From Kribbibacterium absianum (lineage in GTDB: Bacteria > Actinomycetota > Coriobacteriia > Coriobacteriales > Atopobiaceae): 64,000 nucleotides of DNA. Below the pieces are notes generated by a model that ran no database searches, was not told where the DNA came from, and worked only from the letters and a program-made list of their open reading frames with translations. Of this stretch, positions 17,482 to 25,990 are shown piece by piece (within the stretch, counting starts at the first letter, position 1; every line of letters starts with the position of its first letter). The stretch spans positions 124,001 to 188,000 of the forward strand of contig NZ_JASJEX010000003.1 in the NCBI RefSeq assembly GCF_030067705.1, written 5' to 3'. Position numbers and translations under genes: made by a program.

Positions 17482-18213
17482 GTGACGGCGGTCTCTCACC
17501 ACGCAAAGGAGCTGGCCCGGGTGGTCTACTACGTCGAGGACGACAAGAACCTCCGCGACCTCACGGTCTACGCGCTGACGCAGGCCGGCATCGAGGCCGA
17601 GGGCTGTGAGGACGAGGCGGCGTTCAAGGCGGCGTGCGTCCGTCGTGCGCCGGACGCGGTGCTGCTCGACGTCATGCTGCCGGGCGCCGACGGCCTGGAG
17701 ATCCTCGGGCGCATGCGCCAGGATCCCCGGCTACAGGACGCACCCGTGATGATGCTGACCGCGCGCGACACCGAGCTGGACACCGTGCGCGCGCTCGACG
17801 CCGGCGCGGACGACTACCTCACCAAGCCCTTCGGCATGATGGAGATGGTGAGCCGAGTGCGCGTGCTGCTCCGGCAGGCGGAGCGCCTGCGCGCCCGCGG
17901 CTCGCGGACGGTGCGGCCGTCCGCGCCGGTCTCGGCGGGGCCCGTGACCCTGTGGCCGGACCGCCGAGAGGCGACCCTCGACGGAGCCGAGCTGGACCTG
18001 ACCCCCCGCGAGTTCGACCTGCTCCTGTACCTGATGCGCGAGCCAGGCCGTGCCGTGTCCCGGGACGAGCTGCTCCGCCGCGTGTGGGGCTGGGACTTCG
18101 ACGGCGGCACGCGCACCGTGGACGTGCACGTGAACACGTTGCGCGCGAAGCTCGGCGACCGCGCCGGTCTCGTGGAGACGGTCCGCGGCGTCGGTTATCG
18201 ACTGCGGGGCTAG
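17482..18213 (+). CDS. OmpR/PhoB-family response regulator, probable phosphate regulator
   Basis: A 243-residue protein. The receiver domain has acidic residues in YVEDDKN, phospho-acceptor Asp63 in VLLDVMLPG, and Lys in LTKPFGM. A winged-helix DNA-binding domain from about 150 ends in TVDVHVNTLRAKLGD and VRGVGYRLRG. The GTG start lies 1 base after the pstB stop. Its place in the pst operon suggests a PhoP/RegX3-type regulator controlling its own operon through the repeats at 13503-13545. Confidence 0.93.
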   Translation: MTAVSHHAKELARVVYYVEDDKNLRDLTVYALTQAGIEAEGCEDEAAFKAACVRRAPDAVLLDVMLPGADGLEILGRMRQDPRLQDAPVMMLTARDTELDTVRALDAGADDYLTKPFGMMEMVSRVRVLLRQAERLRARGSRTVRPSAPVSAGPVTLWPDRREATLDGAELDLTPREFDLLLYLMREPGRAVSRDELLRRVWGWDFDGGTRTVDVHVNTLRAKLGDRAGLVETVRGVGYRLRG

Positions 18214-18215
18214 CG

Positions 18216-19628
18216 ATGGGTGCGGCGAGGCCTTCTGGCACAGCGGATCGGGCGGGTCTTTCCCTCCAGCAGCCCCAATCACTGGCCCGGCGCGTGTTCA
18301 AGCTGCTGGCCTACGTGTCGGTGGCCGTCGCGGTGGTGATGGCCCTGGGGGCGGTGCTCGTGTACCAGGCCACCGTGGTGAGCGACGCCAGGCGCGAGAT
18401 GCAACGGCAGGCCGCCGCGATCGCCGACGTGGTCGGCGCAGAGCAGGACCCGGTGGACGCCGTGGCGCGCATCTCGATGGACGGGCTGCGGGTCACGCTG
18501 ATCTCGGCCGACGGCACGGTGCTGTACGACTCTCAAGAGGACGCGGGGTCGCTGCCCAATCATGGCGACCGACCCGAGGTCCACGACGCGCTGGCCGCTG
18601 ACGACGGCACCGGCTGGGCCGAGCGCGAGAGCGAGACGCTCGGCTACGTGAGCCTGTACGCGGCCCAGCGGCTTGCGAACGGGGACGTGCTGCGTCTCTC
18701 CGAGGAGCGCGCCGGTCTCGTGAGCGTGCTGATGGGCGACCTGCTCTGGATCGGGCTCATCGTGGTCGTGCTCGTCGCGGTGTCCGCAGCAGTGAGCCAT
18801 CGGCTGGCGCGGCGGCTCGTGGCTCCCGTGCTCGCCATCGATCCCGCCCACAAGGCCCGGGCGCCGTACGTGGAGCTGGGGCCCTTGGTCGACCGCCTGA
18901 ACGAGCAGCACGCCGAGCTCAAGCGCCAGAACGAGCAGCTCCGCGAGGCCGACTCCATGCGCGCGCACTTCATGGCCAACGTGACGCACGAGCTTAAGAC
19001 CCCGATCGCGAGCATCCAGGGCGCCGCCGAGCTCATCGCGAGCGGCATCTGCCGGCCGGAGGACATAGGTGGTTTCGCCGAGAGGATCTATGGCGACGCG
19101 CGACGGCTGAGCGCGCTCGTGAGCGACATCCTCTTGCTCTCGAAGCTCGAGGCGGGGGAGCGGGCCCGGGACGCGACCAAGGTGTTCGGCGCCCGCGAGC
19201 CGGTGGACCTGCTTGCGGTGGCGCGAGACGTCGCGATGTCGCTCGAGCCCCTGGCCGAGCGGCACGGCGTGCAGATCCGCGTGGCGGGCATCGCGGCCGT
19301 GGTCGACGGCTACCCGCGCCAGCTGGACGAGATCTGCCGGAACCTCGTGTCCAACGCGATCCGGTACGGCGGGACGCCGGTGACGGTGCGCGTGCTCGAG
19401 AGGGACGGCCACGCGCAGCTCACCGTGACCGACCGCGGGCCGGGCGTCCCGGCCGACGAGCAGGAGAAGGTCTTCGAGCGCTTCTACCGGGTGGACAAGA
19501 GCCGCAGCCGAGAAGGCGGCGGCACGGGCCTCGGGCTCGCCATCGTGAAACACGCGGCAGCGCTCAACGGCGGCACGGTGTCGCTGGAGAGCGAGCCGGG
19601 GCGCTGCTCGTTCACGGTGACGTTCTAG
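18216..19628 (+). CDS. Sensor histidine kinase, partner of the upstream regulator
   Basis: A 470-residue kinase with two transmembrane segments (about 28-50 and 170-192) flanking a small extracytoplasmic domain. A coiled region leads to the phospho-acceptor His258 in NVTHELKTPIASIQG. The ATPase domain has NLVSNAIRYGG, DRGPGVP, FERFYRVDKSRS and GTGLGLAIV. The ATG at 18216 lies 2 bases after the regulator stop, so the pair is cotranscribed. It is the last gene of the pst operon and faces the MFS gene. Confidence 0.93.
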   Translation: MGAARPSGTADRAGLSLQQPQSLARRVFKLLAYVSVAVAVVMALGAVLVYQATVVSDARREMQRQAAAIADVVGAEQDPVDAVARISMDGLRVTLISADGTVLYDSQEDAGSLPNHGDRPEVHDALAADDGTGWAERESETLGYVSLYAAQRLANGDVLRLSEERAGLVSVLMGDLLWIGLIVVVLVAVSAAVSHRLARRLVAPVLAIDPAHKARAPYVELGPLVDRLNEQHAELKRQNEQLREADSMRAHFMANVTHELKTPIASIQGAAELIASGICRPEDIGGFAERIYGDARRLSALVSDILLLSKLEAGERARDATKVFGAREPVDLLAVARDVAMSLEPLAERHGVQIRVAGIAAVVDGYPRQLDEICRNLVSNAIRYGGTPVTVRVLERDGHAQLTVTDRGPGVPADEQEKVFERFYRVDKSRSREGGGTGLGLAIVKHAAALNGGTVSLESEPGRCSFTVTF

Positions 19629-19668
19629 GGCGACCGGAGCCGTCGACGGCCCGTGCTCGGCCGGATGC

Positions 19669-20970
19669 TCAGGCTGCCTGCACGCCCTTGCGGCGCTTCG
19701 CCCACACCAGGACGGCCGCCGTCAGCGCCGTGGCCGCGACGCCGGTCCAGAACGCGATGGCCGGGAGCGCGGCCTTGCCGAGCGCGTCCACCAGAATGCC
19801 GCCTCCGTAGGCGCCGAGCGCCAGTCCCAGGTCGCCCAGGAAGTACAGCTCGCTGTTCGCGACGCCCCAATGCTCCTTGGACACCGCCTTGGCGGTCAGG
19901 GTTTTGAGCAGCGGGCTGCTCGTGCCGATCGTGATGCCGTAGAACGCGCCGGCCACGCCGAGCGCCCACACCGTGGGGCAGAACATGAGCGGCAGGAAGC
20001 CCACCGCGCCGACGCCCACCATGGGCACCAGCAGCCACGGTCGGGCGTTGTTGTACAGCTTGCCGCCGAGGAGGCGCCCCAACAGCGTGAAGACGCCGGC
20101 GATCACAAAGAAGTACGCGCCCGTGCCGAGCCCCAGGTGCTTGGCATAGATGAGCACGAACGTGATGCAGATGCCCTTGGGGCAGCGGCGCGCGAACTCG
20201 ATGAGCGCGTAGGGGAAGGCCCCCGGCAGCCAGAAGGAGCGCAGCCAGCGCTGGAAGGCGTTCTCGCCGTGGCCCGATGCCTCGGCGGCCTTCTCGGCGG
20301 CGCGGCGCTTCGCGATCTCCTGCCGGTGGTAGTCCCGCTGTGCCTGCATGCGGCGCGAGCGGGCGGCGAGCACCGCGGCCACCATGCCGACGGCCATCAA
20401 GGCAACGTAGAACCAGAAGAACCCCTGGTAGCCCACCATGGTCAAGAGCACCGTCGCGAGCAGCGCCCCGAGCATGGTGGCGAGCGACGAGCCGGCGCCC
20501 TTGAGGCCGACGGTCTGGCCGATCTTCTTCTTGGGGGAGAGGCCGAGGCAGATCACCGTGATCGCGTTGGTGGCGATCGAGAAGCCGACGCCCTGGAGCA
20601 CGCGGCACACGAGCACCACGGCGTACTCAGGCCAGAGCGCCGGGATGAGCGCCCCGAGCAGCAAGAGCCCCAGGCCGCCGAGTAGCACCTGCACGTGGTC
20701 GTGGTCATCGGAGAGCTGTCCCGCGAAGAGGCGCGTGACGGTGCTCGCGATGGTGTAGACCGCCACGAACGTGCCGCCGACGGTCGCTGCCATGCCGAGG
20801 TCGTCGTAGTGGAGCGGGATGCCCGCGTCCATGCCCTTGTAGTAGAGGCCGTTGAAGAACGTGATGGCGATCATCACGACGAACGGCGCCGTGACGAGCT
20901 CCGGGCGCGGTGGTTTGACGATGGGCGCGGGCTTCGCGGACACCGGCTTTGGGGACGGTTTCTCGGCCAT
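19669..20970 (-). CDS. Major facilitator superfamily transporter
   Basis: A 433-residue protein with about 12 hydrophobic segments. The MFS loop motif appears as LFAGQLSDDHDHVQ between segments 2 and 3, and the central loop (about 195-240) is charged. After the ATG at 20970 come about 25 Pro/Lys-rich residues before the first membrane helix. The open frame extends upstream to about 21561, but that part is repeat sequence without a start signal. The substrate is unknown. Confidence 0.88.
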   Translation of the reverse strand: MAEKPSPKPVSAKPAPIVKPPRPELVTAPFVVMIAITFFNGLYYKGMDAGIPLHYDDLGMAATVGGTFVAVYTIASTVTRLFAGQLSDDHDHVQVLLGGLGLLLLGALIPALWPEYAVVLVCRVLQGVGFSIATNAITVICLGLSPKKKIGQTVGLKGAGSSLATMLGALLATVLLTMVGYQGFFWFYVALMAVGMVAAVLAARSRRMQAQRDYHRQEIAKRRAAEKAAEASGHGENAFQRWLRSFWLPGAFPYALIEFARRCPKGICITFVLIYAKHLGLGTGAYFFVIAGVFTLLGRLLGGKLYNNARPWLLVPMVGVGAVGFLPLMFCPTVWALGVAGAFYGITIGTSSPLLKTLTAKAVSKEHWGVANSELYFLGDLGLALGAYGGGILVDALGKAALPAIAFWTGVAATALTAAVLVWAKRRKGVQAA

Positions 20971-21109
20971 GGGAGCCTCGAATCGGTTGTGTTCGATCGT
21001 GTCCCTCGGAAGGTGCCCGCTCTCGCGCTCCACATGCACCGGGACGTTTGGCTCGGGCACGTGCGTCCCCAACGGCGTGGAGGGGGGGGTGCATGGGCGG
21101 GGTTTGTGG

Positions 21110-21267
21110 TTGCGGGCAAACGTTTCCCCGCAAAAGGTTGCGGAGAAACGGTTCCCCGCAAGCCGGTGCGGCGACAAAACCGCAGGAGACGGTCGGCATC
21201 GGGCGCTGAGCGCCGTCATTTCCCCGCAACCGCCACCCGAGTTTTGCGGGCAAACGTTTCCGCACAA
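21110..21267. repeat. 24-bp TTGCGG palindromes in tandem
   Basis: A near-perfect 24-bp palindrome at 21110-21133 has outer arms TTGCGG/CCGCAA around an AAACGTTT core. A 4-bp spacer is followed by a second unit at 21138-21161. A decayed unit lies near 21165-21187 and another near-complete unit at 21244-21267. The 4-bp spacer matches that of the TGGAC family although the sequence is unrelated. Confidence 0.8.
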
Positions 21268-21299
21268 GGCTGCTCGCCGGCAAAGCGTCGCAAGACGTC

Positions 21300-21527
21300 C
21301 TACAGCGTGTAGCGCTTGCCCACCCAACGAGAGCCGCCCACGGTCACGCCCGCCGGCTGCATGAGCGTGCGCCCTTTGCGGGGTTTCGGACGATGCCAGC
21401 GCCACTTGCACCACAGCGCCCTGAGCGACGTGAAGAGGGAGACGACCGACCGGGTCTGACGAGCGGGAAAACCGTATCCGCGGCCCACGACGCCTCCCAC
21501 ATCCCAAAGGCTGGCTCCAGCAAGCAC
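21300..21527 (-). CDS. Doubtful small basic protein
   Basis: A 75-codon frame with a GTG start (21527) and a TAG at 21300. The C-terminal 40 residues (SLRALWCKWRWHRPKPRKG onward) are rich in Trp, Arg and Lys and use G/C-ending codons like the neighbours, which is why it is listed. The N-terminal part is less convincing and an internal start is possible. No family is recognised. Confidence 0.3.
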   Translation of the reverse strand: MLAGASLWDVGGVVGRGYGFPARQTRSVVSLFTSLRALWCKWRWHRPKPRKGRTLMQPAGVTVGGSRWVGKRYTL

Positions 21528-21799
21528 ATGACCAGAAGAGCCCGGGAGGAGGCGCGTTCAAGGTGTGATGCTCCCGGTCAACTCGTATGTCAGTGTAGGC
21601 GATTCATAAGGATTTTCTAGCAGCAATCTGAATTATGGGGTCAGCGGCTCGAAGACGGATCGAACCGGGCCTGTGTCATCGTTTGAACCGCAGGTGCATC
21701 TCCCCGGCTTCTCGACTGGTTGGGCATCCTGGCGGGTAGGTTCCCACGGAAGGCGAGCCGTCGCCTGAACCCACGAGGACCGTTCTAAGGAGCCCGTTT

Positions 21800-22756
21800 A
21801 TGTGCACCTGTGTCACCTTTACCGACGCCAGCGGCAATCTCTACGCTGGCCGCAATCTGGACTGGGGCTGCGGCTTCGGCGAGTCGCCGGTGATCACCGG
21901 TGCCGGCTATGAGTGGAAGGCGCTCCACACCGGCGAGCAGAAGACCAAGACCGCCGTCATCGGCATGGGCATCTTCCCGGAGGGCGCTCCGTGCCCGCTC
22001 TACTTTGACTGCGCCAACGAGGACGGCCTCTATGTCGCCGGCCTGTCCTTCGCCGCCGGGTTCTGCGATTTCACCGAGGCGCAGGAGGGCAAGACCAACG
22101 TCACGAGCTACGAGCTTCCCCTCTGGTTCGTGAGCCAGTTCTCCACGGTCGACGAGGCCGCCGAGGCCGCGAAGAACCTCAACGTCACCGGCGAGTCCGC
22201 GCTTCCCGGCATGGACCCGTCGCCGCTCCACTGGATCATCGCCGACAAGGAGCGCGCCATCGTCATCGAGCAGACCTCCGAGGGCTGCAGGGTCTATGAG
22301 AACGGGCTGCGCGTGCTGACCAACCAGCCGGACTTCCCGTTCCACGTGAACCTGCAGCGCAACTACATCCACCTGGACACCGCGTGGACGGAGCCCGAGA
22401 CCCTCGGCACCACCCAGCTCACGGCCCTTGGCACCGGCCCCTCGATGATGGGCCTTCCCGGCGACCAGTCCTCGATCAGCCGCTTCATCCGCGCCGCGAT
22501 CCTCAACAACCTCTATCCGGTGCAGGACACCGACGCCGAGAACGTGAACCGCCTGTTCAAGGAGCTGGGCTCCGTGGCGATGTTCAAGGGCCTCTGCAAG
22601 ATGGAGGACGGCAGCTACGAGTACACCGTGTACACCGGCGGCTACTCCACGGTGTCCAAGACGTACACTTACAACACCTATGACGACATGAACACCAAGT
22701 CCGTGTGCCTCGATGACTACCAGGGGCTCCAGGGCGTGAAGGTCGTCGCCGCGTAG
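21800..22756 (+). CDS. Choloylglycine hydrolase family protein (bile salt hydrolase / penicillin acylase type)
   Basis: A 318-residue Ntn-hydrolase that becomes active when Met1 is removed to expose Cys2. The family's catalytic positions all fit at canonical numbering: Cys2, Arg18 and Asp21 (GRNLDW), Asn175 (LTNQP) and Arg228 (SSISRF). In the oxyanion region the GLNF motif of bile salt hydrolases reads GLSF (Ser83), so the substrate could be bile salts, penicillin V-like amides or N-acyl amino acids. There is no signal peptide, so it is cytosolic. Start signal TAAGGAG precedes the ATG, and a strong terminator follows. Confidence 0.9.
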   Translation: MCTCVTFTDASGNLYAGRNLDWGCGFGESPVITGAGYEWKALHTGEQKTKTAVIGMGIFPEGAPCPLYFDCANEDGLYVAGLSFAAGFCDFTEAQEGKTNVTSYELPLWFVSQFSTVDEAAEAAKNLNVTGESALPGMDPSPLHWIIADKERAIVIEQTSEGCRVYENGLRVLTNQPDFPFHVNLQRNYIHLDTAWTEPETLGTTQLTALGTGPSMMGLPGDQSSISRFIRAAILNNLYPVQDTDAENVNRLFKELGSVAMFKGLCKMEDGSYEYTVYTGGYSTVSKTYTYNTYDDMNTKSVCLDDYQGLQGVKVVAA

Positions 22757-22776
22757 GCGGGCCCGACGCTCACGAG

Positions 22777-22815
22777 AAACGCGTGGCACCTCTTGGGGGG
22801 CCACGCGTTTTTTTG
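22777..22815 (+). terminator. Rho-independent terminator of the hydrolase gene
   Basis: AAACGCGTGGC (22777-22787) pairs with GCCACGCGTTT (22800-22810), followed by further T residues. It may also work weakly for the fucose operon arriving on the other strand. Confidence 0.85.
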
Positions 22816-22877
22816 TTGGGCGCTGCGGCGGTTGTGCGCTCGCGCGTTCGTGTTTGCCAGCCAAGGCCGGTTAAGCC

Positions 22878-23780
22878 CTAGCCAAGCAGTGCCTCAACGG
22901 CGGCGTACTGCTCGTCCGTGAGCTGCACCGCCGGCTCGGCGATCCGTGTGCAGATGGGCAGGCCTTTGGCCTTCACACCGCCCTTGACGGCAGAAATGAA
23001 GAGGTCGGCCTGGTCGTAGAGCTCCATGAGCTTGGAGACCCGCGCGGCGCAGGCCACGGCCTCGTCCATGTCGCCCGCCTGATAGGCTCGGTGCATGGCC
23101 ACCAAGGTCTCGGGCTCCACGTTGGTGAGGCCGCAGAGCACGCCGTTGCCCCCGGCGATGCGGTTGGGCAGGTAATACTCGTCAAAGCCGGACAGCACCG
23201 AGAAGCCCGGGTTCATGGGTCGAACTGCGGCGATCACCTTGCGCGTGTGGCTGATGGTGTCCACCGTGTCCTTGATGCCCTTGACCTGCGGCACGGTGGC
23301 CACGATGCGGCTCACGAGCTCCGGCGAGAGGTCGTTGCCGGTGCGGGCCGGGAAGTTGTACAGGATGATCGGCAGCGAGCAGCTGGCCGCAATGGCTTGG
23401 TAGTAGGCGATGGCCGCGTCGTCCGAAGGGCCAAAGTAGTAGGGGCACACCGCCACGACGGCCGCGGCGCCGGCGCGCTCGGCCGCCTCGCACAGCGTGA
23501 TCGTCTCGTCCATGGACGTGGAGCCCACGCCCACCAGCAGCTGGCAGCGCCCGGCGAGGTGCGTGCCGGCGAACTGGATGGCCTTCATCTTCTCGAAGAG
23601 CGTGAACGAGTAGAACTCGCCGATGGAGCCGAACACGAGCACCCCGTCCACCCCGGCCTCCACCAGGTGGTCCAAGTGGCGCCCCCAGAGGTCGAAGTCC
23701 ATCTGGCCGTGCTCGTCGGTCACCGTGATGCTCGGGCAGTAGATGCCCTCGAAGAGTGGGGACTCGGTGGTCTCCGTCAT
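22878..23780 (-). CDS. DapA/NanA-family aldolase, probable 2-keto-3-deoxy-L-fuconate aldolase
   Basis: A 300-residue class I aldolase of the dihydrodipicolinate synthase/N-acetylneuraminate lyase family. The fold motifs are FGSIGEFYSFTLFEK, the Tyr in LYNFPARTG and the Schiff-base Lys in VKGIKDT. The ATG overlaps the stop of the lactonase gene as TAATG, and GGAGGTGA precedes it. As the last gene of the fucose operon it most likely splits 2-keto-3-deoxy-L-fuconate to pyruvate and lactaldehyde. Family members vary in substrate, so the role is inferred from the operon. Confidence 0.88.
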   Translation of the reverse strand: MTETTESPLFEGIYCPSITVTDEHGQMDFDLWGRHLDHLVEAGVDGVLVFGSIGEFYSFTLFEKMKAIQFAGTHLAGRCQLLVGVGSTSMDETITLCEAAERAGAAAVVAVCPYYFGPSDDAAIAYYQAIAASCSLPIILYNFPARTGNDLSPELVSRIVATVPQVKGIKDTVDTISHTRKVIAAVRPMNPGFSVLSGFDEYYLPNRIAGGNGVLCGLTNVEPETLVAMHRAYQAGDMDEAVACAARVSKLMELYDQADLFISAVKGGVKAKGLPICTRIAEPAVQLTDEQYAAVEALLG

Positions 23781-24601
23781 TAACCGATCACCTCCGGATT
23801 GATGTTGTAGCAGTGCATGGCGTTCTCGCGCCAGAAGCCGGCATCGTCGCCAAAGGCGTCGTGCAGCGCGGCGATGTGCTCGGGCAGCGAGCCGTACAGG
23901 TCGATGACCGGCCAGTTGCTCGCATACATCAGGCGGTCCGCCGCAAAGGTCTCGCGGGCGAACGAGACGATCGCGTCCACGAAGGCGCGGTCGGCCGTGG
24001 GGTAGCCAGAGACCTTGAGGTAGACGTTGGGGCACGCGGCCAGGCGCTCCATGGCGGCACGGTACCCGGCGCTCTCAAGGCCTGCGAGGTCCACGCAGTT
24101 GCCCATGTGGTTCACCACCACGGTGGCGCCGGGGACCGTCTCGCAGGCAGTGGCGAGGTCTGCCAGCTCCTCCATGCGCACGCATGCCTCGAAGGGCAGG
24201 CCGTGGTCGGCCATGGCGGCGAGGCCGGCAAGGAACTCCGGCTGCAGGCAGCGACCCTGGGGCTGGCTGTCGATGTGCAGGGGCTCGCGGATGCCCGTGG
24301 CGAAGACCGGCACGCGCATGGTGGGGGAGACGTGCACGCGCATCATCGTTGCGAGCACCTTGGGGTCGGAGATGCAGATGGCGTAGGTGAGCTCGTCCTC
24401 CTGGACCGGGTCGTCGCCGTCCACCTCCACGTACACGCCGCCGAGGAAGTCGACGCCCGGCAGCGCCGCGTAGGCGCCCTCGAGGTCCGACAGCCGATAG
24501 GTGCGGGTGATGGACCCGTCCGTCCCCGCGAGCCAGGGAAGGTTCTGCACGTCCAGGTCCCAGAGGTGGAAGTGCGTGTCGATGAGCTTGAGGTTCTCCA
24601 T
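23780..24601 (-). CDS. Amidohydrolase-2 family lactonase, probable L-fuconolactonase
   Basis: A 273-residue metal-dependent hydrolase. It begins LIDTHFHLWDLDVQNLPWL, has the metal/catalytic NHMGN and YLKVSGYP, and ends with the MYASNWPV block typical of fuconolactone and related sugar-lactone hydrolases. It should open L-fucono-lactone to L-fuconate. Its stop overlaps the aldolase start by one base, so the two are coupled. Confidence 0.88.
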   Translation of the reverse strand: MENLKLIDTHFHLWDLDVQNLPWLAGTDGSITRTYRLSDLEGAYAALPGVDFLGGVYVEVDGDDPVQEDELTYAICISDPKVLATMMRVHVSPTMRVPVFATGIREPLHIDSQPQGRCLQPEFLAGLAAMADHGLPFEACVRMEELADLATACETVPGATVVVNHMGNCVDLAGLESAGYRAAMERLAACPNVYLKVSGYPTADRAFVDAIVSFARETFAADRLMYASNWPVIDLYGSLPEHIAALHDAFGDDAGFWRENAMHCYNINPEVIG

Positions 24602-24621
24602 GGAAGGTCCTCTCTCGGAAA

Positions 24622-24647
24622 CGCGGCCGCCGCTCGGGGCGGCCGCG
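24622..24647 (-). other. Intercistronic GC-rich hairpin in the fucose operon
   Basis: CGCGGCCGCC (24622-24631) and GGCGGCCGCG (24638-24647) form a 10-bp perfect stem with a 6-nt loop between fucP and the lactonase gene. It lacks a T-run and may stabilise the transcript rather than end it. Confidence 0.6.
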
Positions 24648-24653
24648 ACATGG

Positions 24654-25919
24654 CTACTGCTGCAGGCCGATCTTGCAGCCCTTCAGGGCGTACCAGGCCA
24701 CGTAGAGGAAGCCCGGCACCGTCACGAGCATGGCCACCTGCAGACCGGCGGCGTCGGCGATGGCCGACAGCACGAGCGGGATGACGGCCGCTCCCACGAT
24801 GGACATGATGAGCGCGGAGGAGCCGGTCTTGACGGCCGTGCCCTTGAAGCCCTTGAGCGTCAGCGTGAACACGGTGGGGTAGCCGATGGAGATGAAGAGG
24901 TACGCGACCATGAAGCAGATCACGGACACGGGGCCGAGCCCGAGGAACACGACGAACATGAGCGCGGCGGAGAGGAGCATGTACACGCCGAGGATCTTTC
25001 CGCCGGGGATCTTGGCCATGAGCGGCGTGGTCGCGAAGCGGCCGACGGTGAACAGCAGCGACAGCACGGAGAGGAGCGTCGCGGCCATGCCGGCGGTCAT
25101 GCCGTCCCACTGCTGCAGGGCATAGCTGGAGAAGAGCGCCATGCCGGCCACCTGCAGGCCGATGAAGATGAACTCGGCGAGCACGCCGAGCGCGAAGTAC
25201 GGCCGTTTGACCATCTGGCCGAACGTGACCTTCTCGGTCTGGCCGGACTCCTCCTCGACGTCACCGGGAGGTGTCGGGAGCTTGATGAACACGAACACGG
25301 CGAGGACCACGGCGAGCACGATGCCGATGACGATGTAGATGGTGCCCATGTTGGTGAGGAACGCCGTCTTGGCCTGCTCGAAGCCCGGCTGACCAGGGGC
25401 GACCGTGGTGGTGAGGATCTGGGCCAGGATCAAGGGCCCGACGATGTTGCCGACGCCGTTGAAGGACTGGGCGAGGTTGAGGCGCATCTCCTCGTGCTTC
25501 TCGTCGCCGAGCTTCGTGATGTAGGGGTTGCAGTTGGTCTCGAGGGTCGAGGCGCCGGCCGCGATCACGAACATGGCCACGAGGAAGAGCGCGAAGCTTG
25601 CGACGTTGGTGGCCGGGACCGTGATGAACGAGCCCACCACGAACAGCAGGAGGCCCATGATGACGCCGCCCTTGTAGCCGAAGTGCTTGGCCACGAGCGA
25701 GGCCGGGATGGCCATCACGAAGTAGGCGCCGTAGTAGGCCACCTGGAGGAGCGCCGTTTGGACGCCGTCCAGCTGCAGGTAGTTGCCCATGGGGCTGTTG
25801 AGGGCGTTCACGAGGTTCATCGTGAGGCCCCAGACAAAGAAGAGCGAGGTCACGAGCACGATGGCGACAGTTGCTTTGGCGCCGCGCGATGTGCTCCGAG
25901 TGTCGGTTCTAGTTGCCAT
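24654..25919 (-). CDS. fucP: L-fucose:H+ symporter, FucP family
   Basis: A 421-residue MFS protein of the FucP branch. Early residues SLFFVWGLTMNLVNAL match the FucP N-terminal helix, and the NCNPYITKLGDEK and NLAQSFNGVGNIVGP blocks are diagnostic of that branch, which also includes glucose/galactose carriers. It has twelve predicted membrane helices. The ATG at 25919 has GGAG 7 bases upstream. Its place between fucose dehydrogenase-like and lactonase genes supports fucose as the cargo. Confidence 0.9.
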   Translation of the reverse strand: MATRTDTRSTSRGAKATVAIVLVTSLFFVWGLTMNLVNALNSPMGNYLQLDGVQTALLQVAYYGAYFVMAIPASLVAKHFGYKGGVIMGLLLFVVGSFITVPATNVASFALFLVAMFVIAAGASTLETNCNPYITKLGDEKHEEMRLNLAQSFNGVGNIVGPLILAQILTTTVAPGQPGFEQAKTAFLTNMGTIYIVIGIVLAVVLAVFVFIKLPTPPGDVEEESGQTEKVTFGQMVKRPYFALGVLAEFIFIGLQVAGMALFSSYALQQWDGMTAGMAATLLSVLSLLFTVGRFATTPLMAKIPGGKILGVYMLLSAALMFVVFLGLGPVSVICFMVAYLFISIGYPTVFTLTLKGFKGTAVKTGSSALIMSIVGAAVIPLVLSAIADAAGLQVAMLVTVPGFLYVAWYALKGCKIGLQQ

Positions 25920-25945
25920 GCCGGCTCCGTTTCTCGGGTGGGGGA

Positions 25946-25978
25946 GCCGCCCGCCGGGCTTGGGTCCCGACGGGCGGC
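25946..25978 (-). other. Intercistronic hairpin upstream of fucP
   Basis: GCCGCCCG (25946-25953) pairs with CGGGCGGC (25971-25978) in the gap between the dehydrogenase stop and the fucP start. It has no T-run. Confidence 0.5.
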
Positions 25979-25990
25979 AGGGGCAAAGGG

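Larger units (their letters stand above)
20971..21799. other. Long gene-poor region with palindromic repeats
   Basis: The interval contains a cluster of 24-bp TTGCGG palindromes (21110-21267), one doubtful small frame on the minus strand (21300-21527), and about 270 bp before the hydrolase gene in which nothing is recognised. Base composition falls around 21590-21660, which may hold the promoter of the downstream gene. Confidence 0.6.

Noticed and set aside
20971-21561. N-terminal extension of the MFS transporter
   Set aside because: The frame is open but the extra sequence runs through palindromic repeats and lacks a start signal. The ATG at 20970 has a ribosome-binding site and gives a normal MFS length.
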